Under the pieces are notes generated by a model, which was not told the origin of the DNA, did not search any database, and worked only from the letters and a program-made list of their open reading frames with translations. From Microbacterium horticulturae (GTDB lineage: Bacteria > Actinomycetota > Actinomycetes > Actinomycetales > Microbacteriaceae), in contig NZ_CP119108.1 in NCBI RefSeq assembly GCF_029094505.1, forward strand, positions 1,798,001 through 1,862,000: a DNA stretch of 64,000 bases. The letters are read 5' to 3'. Made by a program: the position numbers and the translations under genes. Below, piece after piece: positions 27,271-35,624 of the stretch. Every line of letters begins with the position of its first letter. Positions within the stretch are counted from its first letter, which is position 1.

Positions 27271-28025
27271 GGCGAGGTCCCAGAAGGCGTCGGGGTCGGC
27301 ACCCCCGCGAAGACCGCGTGATGAGTGTCGATGAGCCCGAAGCGGTCGAACGGCCAGGTGATCACGAACGCACGGCCCACGACGTTCTCCATCGGCACGA
27401 ATCCCTTGCCGGGCTGGTCTTGGTTGTAGCGGGAGTCGCGAGATCGGTCACGGTTGTCCCCGAGCACCCAGAGCTTGTCCGCCGGCACCGTCACGTCGAA
27501 CGGCACCACCTCGGGCTCACTCTCTCCGGCGGCCAGCTTGAGATACGGCTTCTCATTGATGGGCTGCCCGTTGACCGTGATCTGCCCGATCGCGTTGCAG
27601 CAGACCACATGGTCGCCGGGCAGGCCGATGACGCGTTTGATGAGGTGATCGTCGCTGTCGGGCGCCGACACACCCACGAGCGAGAGCACCCAGTCGAAGG
27701 CCTCGACGATCCATGGACGTGGCGCTTGGGCGGCGGATTCTCCCGTCAGCCATCCGCCGGGATCGCGGAAGACCACCACATCGCCTCGGTGATAGCCGGT
27801 GAACCGCGGCGTGATCTCGTCGACGAGGATCCGGTCGTTGATCTGCAGTGTGTTCTCCATCGACCCTGAGGGGATGTAGAACGACCGCACCAGGAAGGTC
27901 TTGACAAGGAACGAGACGAGCAGCGCGACGATGATGATGACGATGACGTCGCGCAGGAACGTGAGCGCGCCCCGGCGCTTCGACGAACGCTTGCCGACTG
28001 CGGCCGCCGCGGAGTTCTCAGTCAT
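27267..28025 (-). CDS. lepB: Signal peptidase I
   Basis: Membrane-anchored protease that removes Sec signal peptides; 252 residues. A basic N terminus precedes one TM segment (about 25-45). Catalytic Ser55 lies in IPSGSMENTL and Lys130 in IKRVIGLPGD; the box GDNRDRSRDSR completes the S26 family set. Ends in a Pro/Thr-rich tail. Located between rplS and rnhB, a common actinobacterial arrangement. Confidence 0.96.
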   Translation of the reverse strand: MTENSAAAAVGKRSSKRRGALTFLRDVIVIIIVALLVSFLVKTFLVRSFYIPSGSMENTLQINDRILVDEITPRFTGYHRGDVVVFRDPGGWLTGESAAQAPRPWIVEAFDWVLSLVGVSAPDSDDHLIKRVIGLPGDHVVCCNAIGQITVNGQPINEKPYLKLAAGESEPEVVPFDVTVPADKLWVLGDNRDRSRDSRYNQDQPGKGFVPMENVVGRAFVITWPFDRFGLIDTHHAVFAGVPTPTPSGTSP

Positions 28026-28082
28026 TCACACCCTTCGACGATCGCACACTACAGCGTCGCACATTCTCTGCAGATAAGACGA

Positions 28083-28114
28083 CGACGCCCCGGGGCGGAT
28101 GCCTCGGGGCGTCG
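28083..28114 (-). terminator. Hairpin terminator after rplS
   Basis: CGACGCCCCG (28083-28092) and CGGGGCGTCG (28105-28114) make a 10-bp perfect stem with 12-nt loop, 11 bp after the rplS stop on its strand. No T tract follows. It would separate rplS from lepB. Confidence 0.65.
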
Positions 28115-28125
28115 AACAGAGCGCG

Positions 28126-28473
28126 TCAGTTGTCGCGCTTCTCCTTGATCTTGGCCTTCTTGCCGCGCAGGTTGCGCAGGTAGTAGAGCTTGGCGCGACG
28201 CACGTCACCGCGGGTGACGACCTCGATGCGGTCGATCACGGGGCTGTGCACCGGGAAGGTGCGCTCGACGCCCACCTGGAAGCTGATCTTGCGGACGGTG
28301 AAGGTCTCGCGCACGCTGTCGCCGGAGCGCCCGATGACGACGCCCTGGAAGATCTGGATACGGCTGCGGCTGCCCTCGGTGATGTTCACGTGCACCTTGA
28401 CGGTGTCACCGGGGTGGAAGTCGGGGATGTCGGAGCGGAGCGATGCCGCATCGACGGCGTCGAGGATCTGCAT
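28126..28473 (-). CDS. rplS: 50S ribosomal protein L19
   Basis: Ribosomal protein L19, 115 residues, normal length. Conserved [46 protein letters not shown] and RRAKLYYLR. Start [18 protein letters not shown]. It is a separate unit with its own hairpin terminator. The 168 bp upstream hold its leader; no structured element recognised. Confidence 0.97.
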   Translation of the reverse strand: MQILDAVDAASLRSDIPDFHPGDTVKVHVNITEGSRSRIQIFQGVVIGRSGDSVRETFTVRKISFQVGVERTFPVHSPVIDRIEVVTRGDVRRAKLYYLRNLRGKKAKIKEKRDN

Positions 28474-28641
28474 GATCGTGTCTCTCTGCGACCGCCACAG
28501 GTCGGTCGCGAAAATGGGATGGAATACGTGAGTCGGTGCACGCTGCGCTGTCAGGATGACGCGCGGACTCCCCTGAGGCAGAGTCGGTGCGCGGGCACAA
28601 TGATCAATTCTGCCATGGATGCGCCATCCTGGCCAAAACGG

Positions 28642-29157
28642 CTAGTGGATGTTGCGCCCGTCGCCCGGACGCCCGACCTCTTGGACCACGATGACCTCGG
28701 CATGCTGGCGGGCGCGCTCGCGGATGTCCTCATTGTCGGACGGCAGGTCGGCGGGGCCAGTGCCCGGCGCCATGCGCCGCAGCGACCCGCGCGCGCCGTT
28801 CCACAACTGAGCAAGCGACGACCAGAAGACCGCCAAGAAGACGATGATCGCCGCCGTGAGCACGGCGAACGACACCGGTTGGATGAAACAGCCGAACAGG
28901 ACCACGAGGGCCTGCCACACCGTCAGCCCGAGAACGTCCCACCACGAGACGGCGCGCTGTGCCCGTACCGCCGGGCGAGCTCGGATCAGGAGAGCGAGGA
29001 CGAGTTCACCGACGAGCACCGCGGGCGCCGCGATGAAGAGGATGCCCAGGAACGCCCATCCGCTCGCATTGAAGATGGCCCAGCCGATCAGCAACCAGGC
29101 GGGAAGAACGATGGCGGCCGGGAAGAGCCACTGGAAGAAGCCGCGTCGGAGCCACAT
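28642..29157 (-). CDS. Predicted integral membrane protein
   Basis: Protein of 171 residues, family not recognised. Four hydrophobic segments are visible: about 10-29 (FPAAIVLPAWLLIGWAIF), 32-60 (LGILFIAAPAVLVGELVLAL), 72-95 (VLGLTVWQALVVLFG) and 97-118 (VLTAAIIVFLAVFW). A soluble C-terminal tail of about 45 residues is acidic and contains DNEDIRERARQHAEVI. Divergent from map. No active-site motif. Confidence 0.75.
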   Translation of the reverse strand: MWLRRGFFQWLFPAAIVLPAWLLIGWAIFNASGWAFLGILFIAAPAVLVGELVLALLIRARPAVRAQRAVSWWDVLGLTVWQALVVLFGCFIQPVSFAVLTAAIIVFLAVFWSSLAQLWNGARGSLRRMAPGTGPADLPSDNEDIRERARQHAEVIVVQEVGRPGDGRNIH

Positions 29158-29267
29158 GAGGCGATACTACGCGCTGCCCTACGGCGCGCGGCGCTTTTCC
29201 CCTGTGCATCCGCAGAGCGAACACCGCGCATCATCCACGAGAATGGAACGGTGACGAGAGGAACACG

Positions 29268-30053
29268 ATGATCGAACTGCGCACCCCAGCCGAGATCGAG
29301 CAGATGCGACCGGCCGGTCGCTTCGTCGCCGAGGTCCTGGCGACGCTGCGGGAAGAGACGAAGATCGGCACGAACCTGCTGCAGATCGACGAGCGCGCCC
29401 ACCAGATGATCCACAAGGCGGGTGCGCAGTCGTGTTACATCGACTACGAGCCCTCGTTCGGCAGCGGTCCGTTCGGCAAGGTGATCTGCACCTCGGTGAA
29501 CGACGCCGTGCTGCACGGGATGCCGCACGATTATGTGCTGCGCGACGGCGATCTGGTTTCGCTCGACTTCGCCGTCGCCCTGGACGGCTGGGTCGCCGAC
29601 TCGGCCGTCTCGTTCGTGGTGGGCACCCCCCGGGCGGAGGACCTCGCCCTCATCGACACCACCGAGCGGGCGTTGGATGCCGCGATCGCGGCCGCCACGG
29701 TCGACCACCGGATCGGCGACATCTCCGCGGCGATCGCCGCGGTGGCGCACGCCGACGGGTACTCGATCAATACGGACTTCGGCGGGCACGGCGTGGGCCG
29801 CATCATGCACGGCGACCCGCACATCCCCAACGACGGACGCGCAGGTCGCGGCTATCCCCTCCGAGATGGGCTGGTCATCGCCATTGAACCGTGGTTCCTG
29901 GCGACCACCGACGAGCTCATCACCGATCCTGACGACGGCTGGACGCTCCGCAGTGCCGACGGCTCGCGCGGCGCGCATTCGGAGCACACGATCGCCATCA
30001 CCGCCGACGGTCCCATCGTCTTGACCGACCGGTCCTTCCTGGGAGCCGTCTAG
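29268..30053 (+). CDS. map: Methionine aminopeptidase, type I
   Basis: Removes the initiator Met from nascent proteins; 261 residues. Metal ligands in order: SLDFAVALDGWVADSA (two Asp), GGHGVGRIMHGDPHI (His), AIEPWF (Glu) and SEHTIAI (Glu). No zinc-finger N terminus, so it is the soluble type used in Gram-positives. Start ATG MIELRTPAEIEQMRPAG has GAGAGGAAC upstream. A second map is common in actinobacteria; this copy lies outside the ribosomal protein operons. Confidence 0.95.
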   Translation: MIELRTPAEIEQMRPAGRFVAEVLATLREETKIGTNLLQIDERAHQMIHKAGAQSCYIDYEPSFGSGPFGKVICTSVNDAVLHGMPHDYVLRDGDLVSLDFAVALDGWVADSAVSFVVGTPRAEDLALIDTTERALDAAIAAATVDHRIGDISAAIAAVAHADGYSINTDFGGHGVGRIMHGDPHIPNDGRAGRGYPLRDGLVIAIEPWFLATTDELITDPDDGWTLRSADGSRGAHSEHTIAITADGPIVLTDRSFLGAV

Positions 30054-30103
30054 CGCCGCAGAAGACGGGTGCCACGCCGGCCGGCCGGGTGTTGACTGCG
30101 TAC

Positions 30104-31033
30104 ATGGCGAAAAAGTGGATTGCGCCGCATGCCGGCGGCATCGACGTCTTGGATTTCATCGAAGAAGAGACACCGGCCCCCGGGCCCGGCGAGGTCACGA
30201 TCGAGGTGCGCGCCGCGGGGATGAACCCCGCCGACTACAAGCATCTCGAACGGGCGACCGACGGCTTCCCGCTCGGTATCGGATACGAGGTGGCCGGGGT
30301 GCTCGCCGCGGTGGGTCCCGACACTCAGATAGCCTCAGGGCCGTGTCATCCGGGAGATCAGGTCGCCGCCTTCCGCGTGCAGGGCGGATACACCGACGAG
30401 CTGACTGTTCCCGCCCGCGACGTGTTCGCGATGCCTGACGGCCTCTCGTTTCCCGAGGCGGCCAATCTGCTGCTCGCCGCCACGACCGCGGCAGAGATGC
30501 TCGAGGTCACCGCCGTCGATCAGCACGATGTCGTGCTGATCCACGCCGCCTCGGGTGCGGTCGGCATCAGCGCCGTCCAGCAGGCGCGGTGGCGGGGTGC
30601 CCGAGTCATCGGCACCGCGTCTCACGCCGGGACGGACCGCGTGCGCTCGTTCGGCGGCATCGCCGTCGAATACGGGCCGGGGCTGGAACAGCGCGTCCGG
30701 GATCTCGCGCCCGACGGGATCGATGCGGTCCTCGACGCCGCGGGAACGGACGAGGCGGTGCAGGTCTCGCTCGCCGTCCGTCGCAGTCCCGTGCGTGCCG
30801 TGACGATCGTGCGGGGGGCTGCGACGGATGCCGCGGGCTTCGTCGCGATCGGTGGTGCGATGCCCGCCAGCAAGGCCTTCCGTGATGACGTCCGGGCCGA
30901 ACTGCTCGCCCGCGCCGGCGCGGGCGAGCTCACCGTGCCCGTTGCGCGCACCTTTGCACTGGAGGACGCGAAGGAGGCTCTACGCTTCCTGCAGCAGGGC
31001 CACCCCGGCGGCAAGCTCGCGCTCGTGCCCTGA
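30104..31033 (+). CDS. NADPH:quinone-reductase-type zinc-free alcohol dehydrogenase family protein
   Basis: MDR-superfamily oxidoreductase of 309 residues. GroES-like N-terminal domain (1-120) with GMNPADYKHLE and GYEVAGVLAAVG; Rossmann domain with HAASGAVGISAVQQARW at about 148, an A-x-G-x-x-G variant. Zinc-binding Cys residues are lacking, as in quinone oxidoreductases. I start at the ATG giving MAKKWIAPHAG; an earlier GTG five codons upstream is possible. Convergent with the methyltransferase gene. Confidence 0.88.
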   Translation: MAKKWIAPHAGGIDVLDFIEEETPAPGPGEVTIEVRAAGMNPADYKHLERATDGFPLGIGYEVAGVLAAVGPDTQIASGPCHPGDQVAAFRVQGGYTDELTVPARDVFAMPDGLSFPEAANLLLAATTAAEMLEVTAVDQHDVVLIHAASGAVGISAVQQARWRGARVIGTASHAGTDRVRSFGGIAVEYGPGLEQRVRDLAPDGIDAVLDAAGTDEAVQVSLAVRRSPVRAVTIVRGAATDAAGFVAIGGAMPASKAFRDDVRAELLARAGAGELTVPVARTFALEDAKEALRFLQQGHPGGKLALVP

Positions 31034-31036
31034 TGG

Positions 31037-31792
31037 TCACACGAGATAGCACCGGTAGAGGAAGACGTCACAGACGCTGGTCAGCGTGAGCACGCTCTCA
31101 CCGGCGGTGTCGGGATCGGCATCGAGGATAGCTTCGATGCGCGCGGTCATCTCCGCGTGCCGGACGGGCTCCGCGGTCAGAAACGCGCTGACCGTGTGCC
31201 AACGACGGATGTAGTCGATTCGCCGGATCTTCTCGGTCCAGGAGATCTGCCGTTCTTCGACCAGGTGAAATCCTGGCAGCCGCTCGGACGCTCGGTCCAC
31301 GTCTGCGTCGGGCGTGGCTGCAACGGGCACGCGCTCGTGCGCCACCCGACCGCATGCCCAGTCCCAGGCGCACTCCGGCGTGGATCTGTTCCAGACGAGC
31401 CCCAGCGTGCCGCCGGGCCGCAGTACCCGCGCGATCTCGGCGGTCGCGGCATCCCGATCGAACCAGTGGAACGCCTGCGCGACCACGACCGCGTCCACGC
31501 TCTGATCGGGCAGCGGGAGGCGCTCTGCCGTGCCGGTCAGTACCGTCACGTCGGGCAGCTTGCCGTGCAGGACGGCGAGCATCCGCTCGGAGGGGTCGAC
31601 GGCGAACACATGCTCGGCGCGGGCATGCACGAGCTCGGTGAGCTTGCCGGTGCCGGCGCCCAGATCGAGGAGCGCCGTCACCCGGTCCGGTACCAACACG
31701 TCCACGGCCGCCTGCGGAAAGGAGGGGCGGTAGCGGTCGTACTCCTGCCCCGTGCGCTCGAACGAGCGCGCCAGGACGTGGTGCTCTGTCAT
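31037..31792 (-). CDS. Class I SAM-dependent methyltransferase
   Basis: Methyltransferase of 251 residues, methyltransf_11/UbiE-like. Motif I is [13 protein letters not shown] (about 42-54), followed by AVDPSERML, the post-motif AFHWFD and [17 protein letters not shown]. The substrate is unknown. The start [17 protein letters not shown] overlaps the trmD stop by 4 bp, so it is translated after trmD; I see no reason to link it to tRNA beyond that. Confidence 0.87.
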   Translation of the reverse strand: MTEHHVLARSFERTGQEYDRYRPSFPQAAVDVLVPDRVTALLDLGAGTGKLTELVHARAEHVFAVDPSERMLAVLHGKLPDVTVLTGTAERLPLPDQSVDAVVVAQAFHWFDRDAATAEIARVLRPGGTLGLVWNRSTPECAWDWACGRVAHERVPVAATPDADVDRASERLPGFHLVEERQISWTEKIRRIDYIRRWHTVSAFLTAEPVRHAEMTARIEAILDADPDTAGESVLTLTSVCDVFLYRCYLV

Positions 31793-32493
31793 GCGCGGCC
31801 CTCCTGGTCGCTGAGGAGGTCGGGGCGGCGCGCACGCGTCCGTTCGATCTGCTGCTCGCGGCGCCACGCGGCCACGGCGCCATGGTTTCCGCTGAGGAGC
31901 ACCGGGGGGACCTCCCTCTCGCGCCAGACCGACGGCTTCGTGAAGCTCGGGTACTCCAGCAGGCCGTCTTCGTGCGATTCTTCGACCAGGCTGTCGGGGT
32001 TGCCGACGACACCGGGGATCAAGCGGCCCGCTGCCTCCACCATGGCCATGACGGCGACCTCTCCCCCGTTCAAGACGTAGTCCCCCAGGCTCACCAGGCG
32101 CACGTCGCCCAAGGTGCCCGCGTAGTCGAAGACACGCTCGTCGATCCCCTCGTAGCGTCCGCAGCCGAACACGATGTGCTCAAGACCGCTGAATTCGCGC
32201 GCTGTCGCCTGGGTGAACACTGCGCCCGCCGGTGACGGGAAGACGATGGTGGGGCGGGATGCCGCATCCCGGGCGATCTCGTCGAGGGCCTCGCCCCATG
32301 GCTCCGGCTTCATGACCATGCCCGCTCCCCCGCCGTACGGCGTGTCGTCGACCGTGCGGTGCCGGTCATGGGTCCAGTCACGCAGGTCGTGCACGCGTAC
32401 GTCGAGCAGGCCGCTGCTGCGGGCCTTTCCCAGCAGAGAGACCTCGAGCACGTCGAAGAAGTCCGGGAAGATCGTCACGATGTCGATACGCAC
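31789..32493 (-). CDS. trmD: tRNA (guanine37-N1)-methyltransferase
   Basis: Makes m1G37 in tRNAs reading CNN codons; SPOUT/trefoil-knot fold, 234 residues. [13 protein letters not shown] start, [28 protein letters not shown] (SAM knot) and [14 protein letters not shown] are all present. Follows rimM with a 212-bp gap, unlike the tight rimM-trmD spacing usual elsewhere; the gap holds a 34-codon plus-strand frame. Coupled to the methyltransferase gene. Confidence 0.97.
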   Translation of the reverse strand: MRIDIVTIFPDFFDVLEVSLLGKARSSGLLDVRVHDLRDWTHDRHRTVDDTPYGGGAGMVMKPEPWGEALDEIARDAASRPTIVFPSPAGAVFTQATAREFSGLEHIVFGCGRYEGIDERVFDYAGTLGDVRLVSLGDYVLNGGEVAVMAMVEAAGRLIPGVVGNPDSLVEESHEDGLLEYPSFTKPSVWREREVPPVLLSGNHGAVAAWRREQQIERTRARRPDLLSDQEGRA

Positions 32494-32599
32494 GTCATGA
32501 GCCTAGTCAGGGCCGTCTCTCACACACCGACCAGGGCGGATGTGACGGACGCGTATCGCCCGGGTAATGGGAGTGGCCAGGTCGTCACGAAGACGAAAC

Positions 32600-32704
32600 A
32601 TGGATCACACACCGCCGAAAACCGGTCTCCCTGTCGTGCAGCCCATGAACACGGACGACGTCCTTCCCCGACTGGTCCTGAGCGCGCTCGAGCGGATCCG
32701 GTGA
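32600..32704 (+). CDS. Possible small protein, 34 residues
   Basis: ATG-to-TGA frame in the gap between trmD and rimM, opposite in strand to both. The peptide MDHTPPKTGLPVVQPMNTDD continues into VLPRLVLSALERIR, an amphipathic helix. Third codon positions are mostly G or C, as in real genes here. No clear ribosome binding site is visible. It ends just before the rimM stop. Real gene status is uncertain. Confidence 0.25.
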   Translation: MDHTPPKTGLPVVQPMNTDDVLPRLVLSALERIR

Positions 32705-32705
32705 C

Positions 32706-33338
32706 TCAGTCCTCGGTGGCCTCGACGGCGGTCGCCGCCGGCTCTTCGGCCTCGTCGTCGGCGGGAAGCTCCTCGAAGAGCCCCGCCGGCGGGGTCACGA
32801 CCACGCGTCGAGCCGCGACATCCACCTCCGGCACGAGTGCCTTCACGAACGGCACCAGCACCTCGCGGTCGCCCTGCGGGACGACGAGCAGGTCGTGAGC
32901 CGGAAGATGGTCGACGCGCGCGATGCGGCCGATGACCTGATCATCACGGACGACATCGAGGCCGACAAGCTGGTGGTCGTACCAAGCGTCCTCTTCCGGG
33001 GTGCTCGAGGCATCGGCCTCGACCCAGAGGATGGCCTTGACGAGCTCTTCGGCGGCCGTGCGGTCCTCGATGCCCTCGAGGAAGACGACCGGGTGGGAGT
33101 TCATCCACTTGAACTCGCGCACCGTGACTGATTTGCCGTGCCACGGCGACGACTCGGGCACCTGCAGGGTGAACACCGCCCCGGACACGAACCGCCCGTC
33201 GGGGTCGTCGGTGTAGAGCTCGAGTTTGAGCGCGCCCTTGAGGCCATGTGCTTTCAGCAGCCGCGCGACGCGCAGCTGCGTGCCGGCAGGCTTGGGCGAA
33301 TGCTCTCTGCCGGACTTCTTGTCGGAGTCTGAGTCCAT
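32706..33338 (-). CDS. rimM: Ribosome maturation factor RimM
   Basis: 30S assembly factor binding S19, 210 residues. Charged N terminus (1-20), the RimM beta barrel with LRVARLLKAHGLKGALKLELYTDDP, then the PRC barrel with AWYDHQLVGLDVVRDD and GDREVLVPFVKALVPEVDVA. Acidic C-terminal tail. The start giving MDSDSDKKSGRE lies 2 bp after the upstream khpA stop. In the operon rpsP-khpA-rimM. Confidence 0.95.
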   Translation of the reverse strand: MDSDSDKKSGREHSPKPAGTQLRVARLLKAHGLKGALKLELYTDDPDGRFVSGAVFTLQVPESSPWHGKSVTVREFKWMNSHPVVFLEGIEDRTAAEELVKAILWVEADASSTPEEDAWYDHQLVGLDVVRDDQVIGRIARVDHLPAHDLLVVPQGDREVLVPFVKALVPEVDVAARRVVVTPPAGLFEELPADDEAEEPAATAVEATED

Positions 33339-33339
33339 C

Positions 33340-33570
33340 TCAGTCGTCCGCGACGTCGACGCGCACGCGACGCCCGTCGGCCAGCGCCGAGATGAGGGTG
33401 CGCAGGGCTTTGGCCGTGCGACCACCGCGCCCGATGACACGACCGCGATCTTCGGGGTGCACGTGCACTTCGAGCACTTCGCCCCGGGAGGACGTGGATT
33501 CGGCGATACGCACGTCGTCGGGGTGATCCACGATCCCCTTGACGACGTGCTCGAGCGCGGCGGCCAGCAC
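33340..33570 (-). CDS. khpA: KH-domain RNA-binding protein KhpA
   Basis: KH-domain RNA-binding protein of 76 residues; in Gram-positives KhpA partners with KhpB/Jag in RNA regulation and cell elongation. Start GTG (VLAAALEHVVKGIVDHPDDV) lies 5 bp after the rpsP stop. The GxxG loop is GRGG in RVIGRGGRTAKALRTLI. Usual length, usual position between rpsP and rimM. Confidence 0.95.
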   Translation of the reverse strand: MLAAALEHVVKGIVDHPDDVRIAESTSSRGEVLEVHVHPEDRGRVIGRGGRTAKALRTLISALADGRRVRVDVADD

Positions 33571-33575
33571 TGCGA

Positions 33576-33983
33576 TTACTCCGCGTCGGCCGCGGGGGCC
33601 TCGGCGGCGGGCGCTTCGGCCGCAGCCTTCTTCTCGGCCTTGGGCTTGATGACCGACTTCTTCGAGGCGTCGACCTCGAAGGCGGGCTTGGGCTCCTTGA
33701 CCTTGACGGTCGAGACAGCGTCCTTGTCGCCCTTGAACTTGCCCCAGTCGCCGGTCAGCTTGAGGATGGCCCGCACCTGCTCGGTCGGCTGTGCGCCGAC
33801 GCCCAGCCAGTACTGCGCACGCTCGGAGTCGACCTCGATGAACGAGGGCTCCTCGGTGGGGTGGTACTTGCCGATCTCCTCGATGACACGACCGTCGCGC
33901 TTGGTGCGCGAGTCGGCAACGACGATGCGGTAGTACGGGGCACGGATCTTGCCGAGCCGCTTGAGACGGATCTTGACAGCCAC
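33576..33983 (-). CDS. rpsP: 30S ribosomal protein S16
   Basis: Ribosomal protein S16, 135 residues. Start GTG ([19 protein letters not shown]) after AGGAGA. The core matches S16 (about 1-85). The tail of about 50 residues is Lys/Ala-rich and longer than in E. coli, common in actinobacteria. First gene of rpsP-khpA-rimM. Upstream 33984-34388 (405 bp) has no gene; it holds tandem repeats and a palindromic repeat, both listed. Confidence 0.97.
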   Translation of the reverse strand: MAVKIRLKRLGKIRAPYYRIVVADSRTKRDGRVIEEIGKYHPTEEPSFIEVDSERAQYWLGVGAQPTEQVRAILKLTGDWGKFKGDKDAVSTVKVKEPKPAFEVDASKKSVIKPKAEKKAAAEAPAAEAPAADAE

Positions 33984-34152
33984 GATTCTCCTGAATGTGT
34001 GTGAAAACGGTGAACCAGTCGCCTGGAGCGTGGGGTGCACACCCGGCGGAAGCTCGAAGGTGGAGACGCACGCCGGATAGAGGGTCGGGCGTCGCTCCGA
34101 CGTTCAATTCTGCCAGATCGCGGCCGATGCCGCGAACCGACGCGGCGCGCCG

Positions 34153-34297
34153 CGCCTCCGCGGTGCGCGCAGTCTCCGCCGGTGCGCCTAGTCTCCGCGG
34201 CGCACCCAGTCACCGCGGTGCGCCCGGCCTCCGCGGTGTACCCAGTCTCCCCGGTGTGCCCAGCGGTGCGCCCGGCCTCCGCGGTGTTCCAAGTCTC
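34153..34297. repeat. Degenerate 18-bp tandem repeat
   Basis: About eight imperfect copies of an 18-bp unit, consensus CTCCGCGGTGCGCCCAGT, head to tail between rpsP and the DUF559 gene. Units vary at several positions (for example CTCCGCGGTGTACCCAGT and CACCGCGGTGCGCCCGGC) and one is truncated. No spacers, so not CRISPR. Confidence 0.75.
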
Positions 34298-34329
34298 CGA
34301 GCCGTCCCGCTCCCCCTCCCCGGTGCCAA

Positions 34330-34397
34330 ATCAGGTGTTCTCACGAAATCAGGCCGCTTCGCGTCCAATTCCTCCTGATCTGGCGAAACTACCTGAT
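34330..34397. repeat. Paired-arm palindromic repeat, copy 2
   Basis: Left arm 34330-34353 (core GGTGTTCTCACGAAATCAGG) and right arm 34374-34397 (core CCTGATCTGGCGAAACTACC) inverted around 20 bp. The right arm overlaps the 3' end of the DUF559 frame, whose last codons and TAG stop (34389-34391) lie inside it. Most diverged of the three close copies. Confidence 0.78.
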
Positions 34398-35090
34398 CTC
34401 ATTCAGGTGCAGTCGCTGGGCAACGGCGGCACGAATCGTCTCGACGACTGTCTCCCACTGGAAGTAGATCTGCACGAAGTCGAACCGGAACACGGTGTAG
34501 CCGCGCAGGACCAAGCGCGCGTCCGCCGCGATGTCGCGACGTCGGGCAGTGGGGTCGCTGTGGAAAGCGAAGCCGTCGAGTTGGATCACGAGAGATCGGC
34601 CGATGAGCCCGTCGACGTTGCGGCCGTCTAAGCATGCCTGCCTTCTGACAGCGATGCCCTCGCTGCGCATCCCGTCGGAGAATCGCGTCTCCAACCCTGA
34701 GTCGGATAGGTCGGATGCCACCGACGCGAGTTCCTGCGCCCGGGTGCTTCCCCAGCCCACCCGCCGGAGGAGTACTGCCTCAGCCTTGCCCTTGCGGAGC
34801 GCCGACTCCCACAGCGCAAGTGCATCTGCGCGGTCCAGACACCGCGCGGTCTGGAACAGCACGTTCAGCACGGGATCGTCGATGTGGTGCCGCCCCACCG
34901 GTGCGGGCCCGTGTGCCCAATGCAAGACCACACCCTCGGCATGAAGACGCGACGCGTTCGACGCCACCGCCACGTGCGTACCCGTGTTCTCCGGCACGAT
35001 CAACCCCATCCGCCGCGCCGCGGTGACGCACGTGACCCGGCCGCCGAGCGCCGCGGCGGTCACGCGACCGGGGTCGCACTGAGGTGTCAC
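34389..35090 (-). CDS. DUF559 (Vsr-like nuclease fold) protein, C-terminal part of a broken gene
   Basis: Frame of 233 residues from a GTG. The front part (GGRVTCVTAARRMGL, then VPENTGTHVAV) is the middle domain usual in actinobacterial AbiEi-like/DUF559 proteins. The C-terminal 110 residues form the DUF559 domain of the PD-(D/E)XK/Vsr type: RRQACLDGRNVDGLIGRSLVIQLDGFAFH with Asp and Asp-Gly positions, and VLRGYTVFRFDFVQIYF. It lacks the N-terminal helix-turn-helix, which is found intact in a second frame upstream (35087-35266) overlapping it by 4 bp. One missing G would explain the split. The end of the frame sits in palindromic repeat copy 2. No partner gene is seen. Confidence 0.7.
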   Translation of the reverse strand: MTPQCDPGRVTAAALGGRVTCVTAARRMGLIVPENTGTHVAVASNASRLHAEGVVLHWAHGPAPVGRHHIDDPVLNVLFQTARCLDRADALALWESALRKGKAEAVLLRRVGWGSTRAQELASVASDLSDSGLETRFSDGMRSEGIAVRRQACLDGRNVDGLIGRSLVIQLDGFAFHSDPTARRRDIAADARLVLRGYTVFRFDFVQIYFQWETVVETIRAAVAQRLHLNEIR

Positions 35091-35266
35091 CAGCCAGGAG
35101 CGCCGGACCCGAGGGGCAGTCCATGGGTCACAAGGTCCGCGATCTCGTGCGTGGTGAAGCCGGCGCCGCGAGCCTCGGATGTGTGGGCGACGCCGTGCTT
35201 TCTATCCAGCCAGGTGTTCAGTTCGATGCGCCGCTTGTCGTGACGACGCGCGAGTTCAGTCTCCAT
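35087..35266 (-). pseudogene. N-terminal (HTH) fragment of the DUF559 gene
   Basis: ATG frame of 59 residues opening METELARRHDKRRIELNTWL and continuing with a helix-turn-helix-like WLDRKHGVAHTSEARGAGF and TTHEIADLVTHG, the AbiEi-type N-terminal domain. It ends in TGG TGA; the GTG of the downstream DUF559 frame starts at the last G of TGG (GTGA overlap). Adding one G would give a continuous protein of about 290 residues. Either a frameshift mutation, a sequence error or a coupled pair; the domain layout favours the first two. Confidence 0.65.
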
Positions 35267-35426
35267 AACCTGTCAGCATCGCGTCCCGCGCACGGTAGCC
35301 GGCACCGGTCGCGGCGTCCTGTGGAGAAATTGCTCGAAAGCCGTCAGGACGCGCTTCTGTGGAGGAATCGATGATCGCCACGGATGGAGCCTGCGGCGTC
35401 GCGTTGCCGCGACTGCCCGTGACCAG

Positions 35427-35494
35427 ATCAGGCGTTCTCGCGAGATCAGGACGATTCAGGGCAGAAATCGCCTGATCTCGCGAGAACACCTGAT
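35427..35494. repeat. Paired-arm palindromic repeat, copy 3
   Basis: The best-preserved copy. Left arm 35427-35450 (core GGCGTTCTCGCGAGATCAGG) and right arm 35471-35494 (core CCTGATCTCGCGAGAACACC) match as inverted repeats at 23 of 24 positions around 20 bp. It lies between the ffh stop and the DUF559 start. Confidence 0.85.
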
Positions 35495-35532
35495 TTCACA
35501 CAGGGTCTCACCTCGGGAGGAGAGCGCACCAC

Positions 35533-35624
35533 ACGCGGGATGCCGCGACCCGACGAGGCGCGCCACGACCCGACGCGGGATGCCGCGACCCGACGCAGGG
35601 CGCCACGACCCGACGCGCCGCGCC
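35533..35624. repeat. 40-bp tandem repeat after ffh
   Basis: Two 40-bp direct copies (35533-35572 and 35573-35612) plus a 12-bp third start, ending at the ffh stop codon. Each copy opens ACGCGGGATGCCGCGACCCG and closes CGCCACGACCCG; the two differ at three or four positions. The 35267-35624 gap also holds palindromic repeat copy 3 and a pair of CTGTGGAG motifs (35318, 35357), but no gene. Confidence 0.75.

Noticed and set aside
34153..34297. CRISPR array
   Set aside because: Units are directly tandem and degenerate, with no unique spacers and no cas genes nearby.
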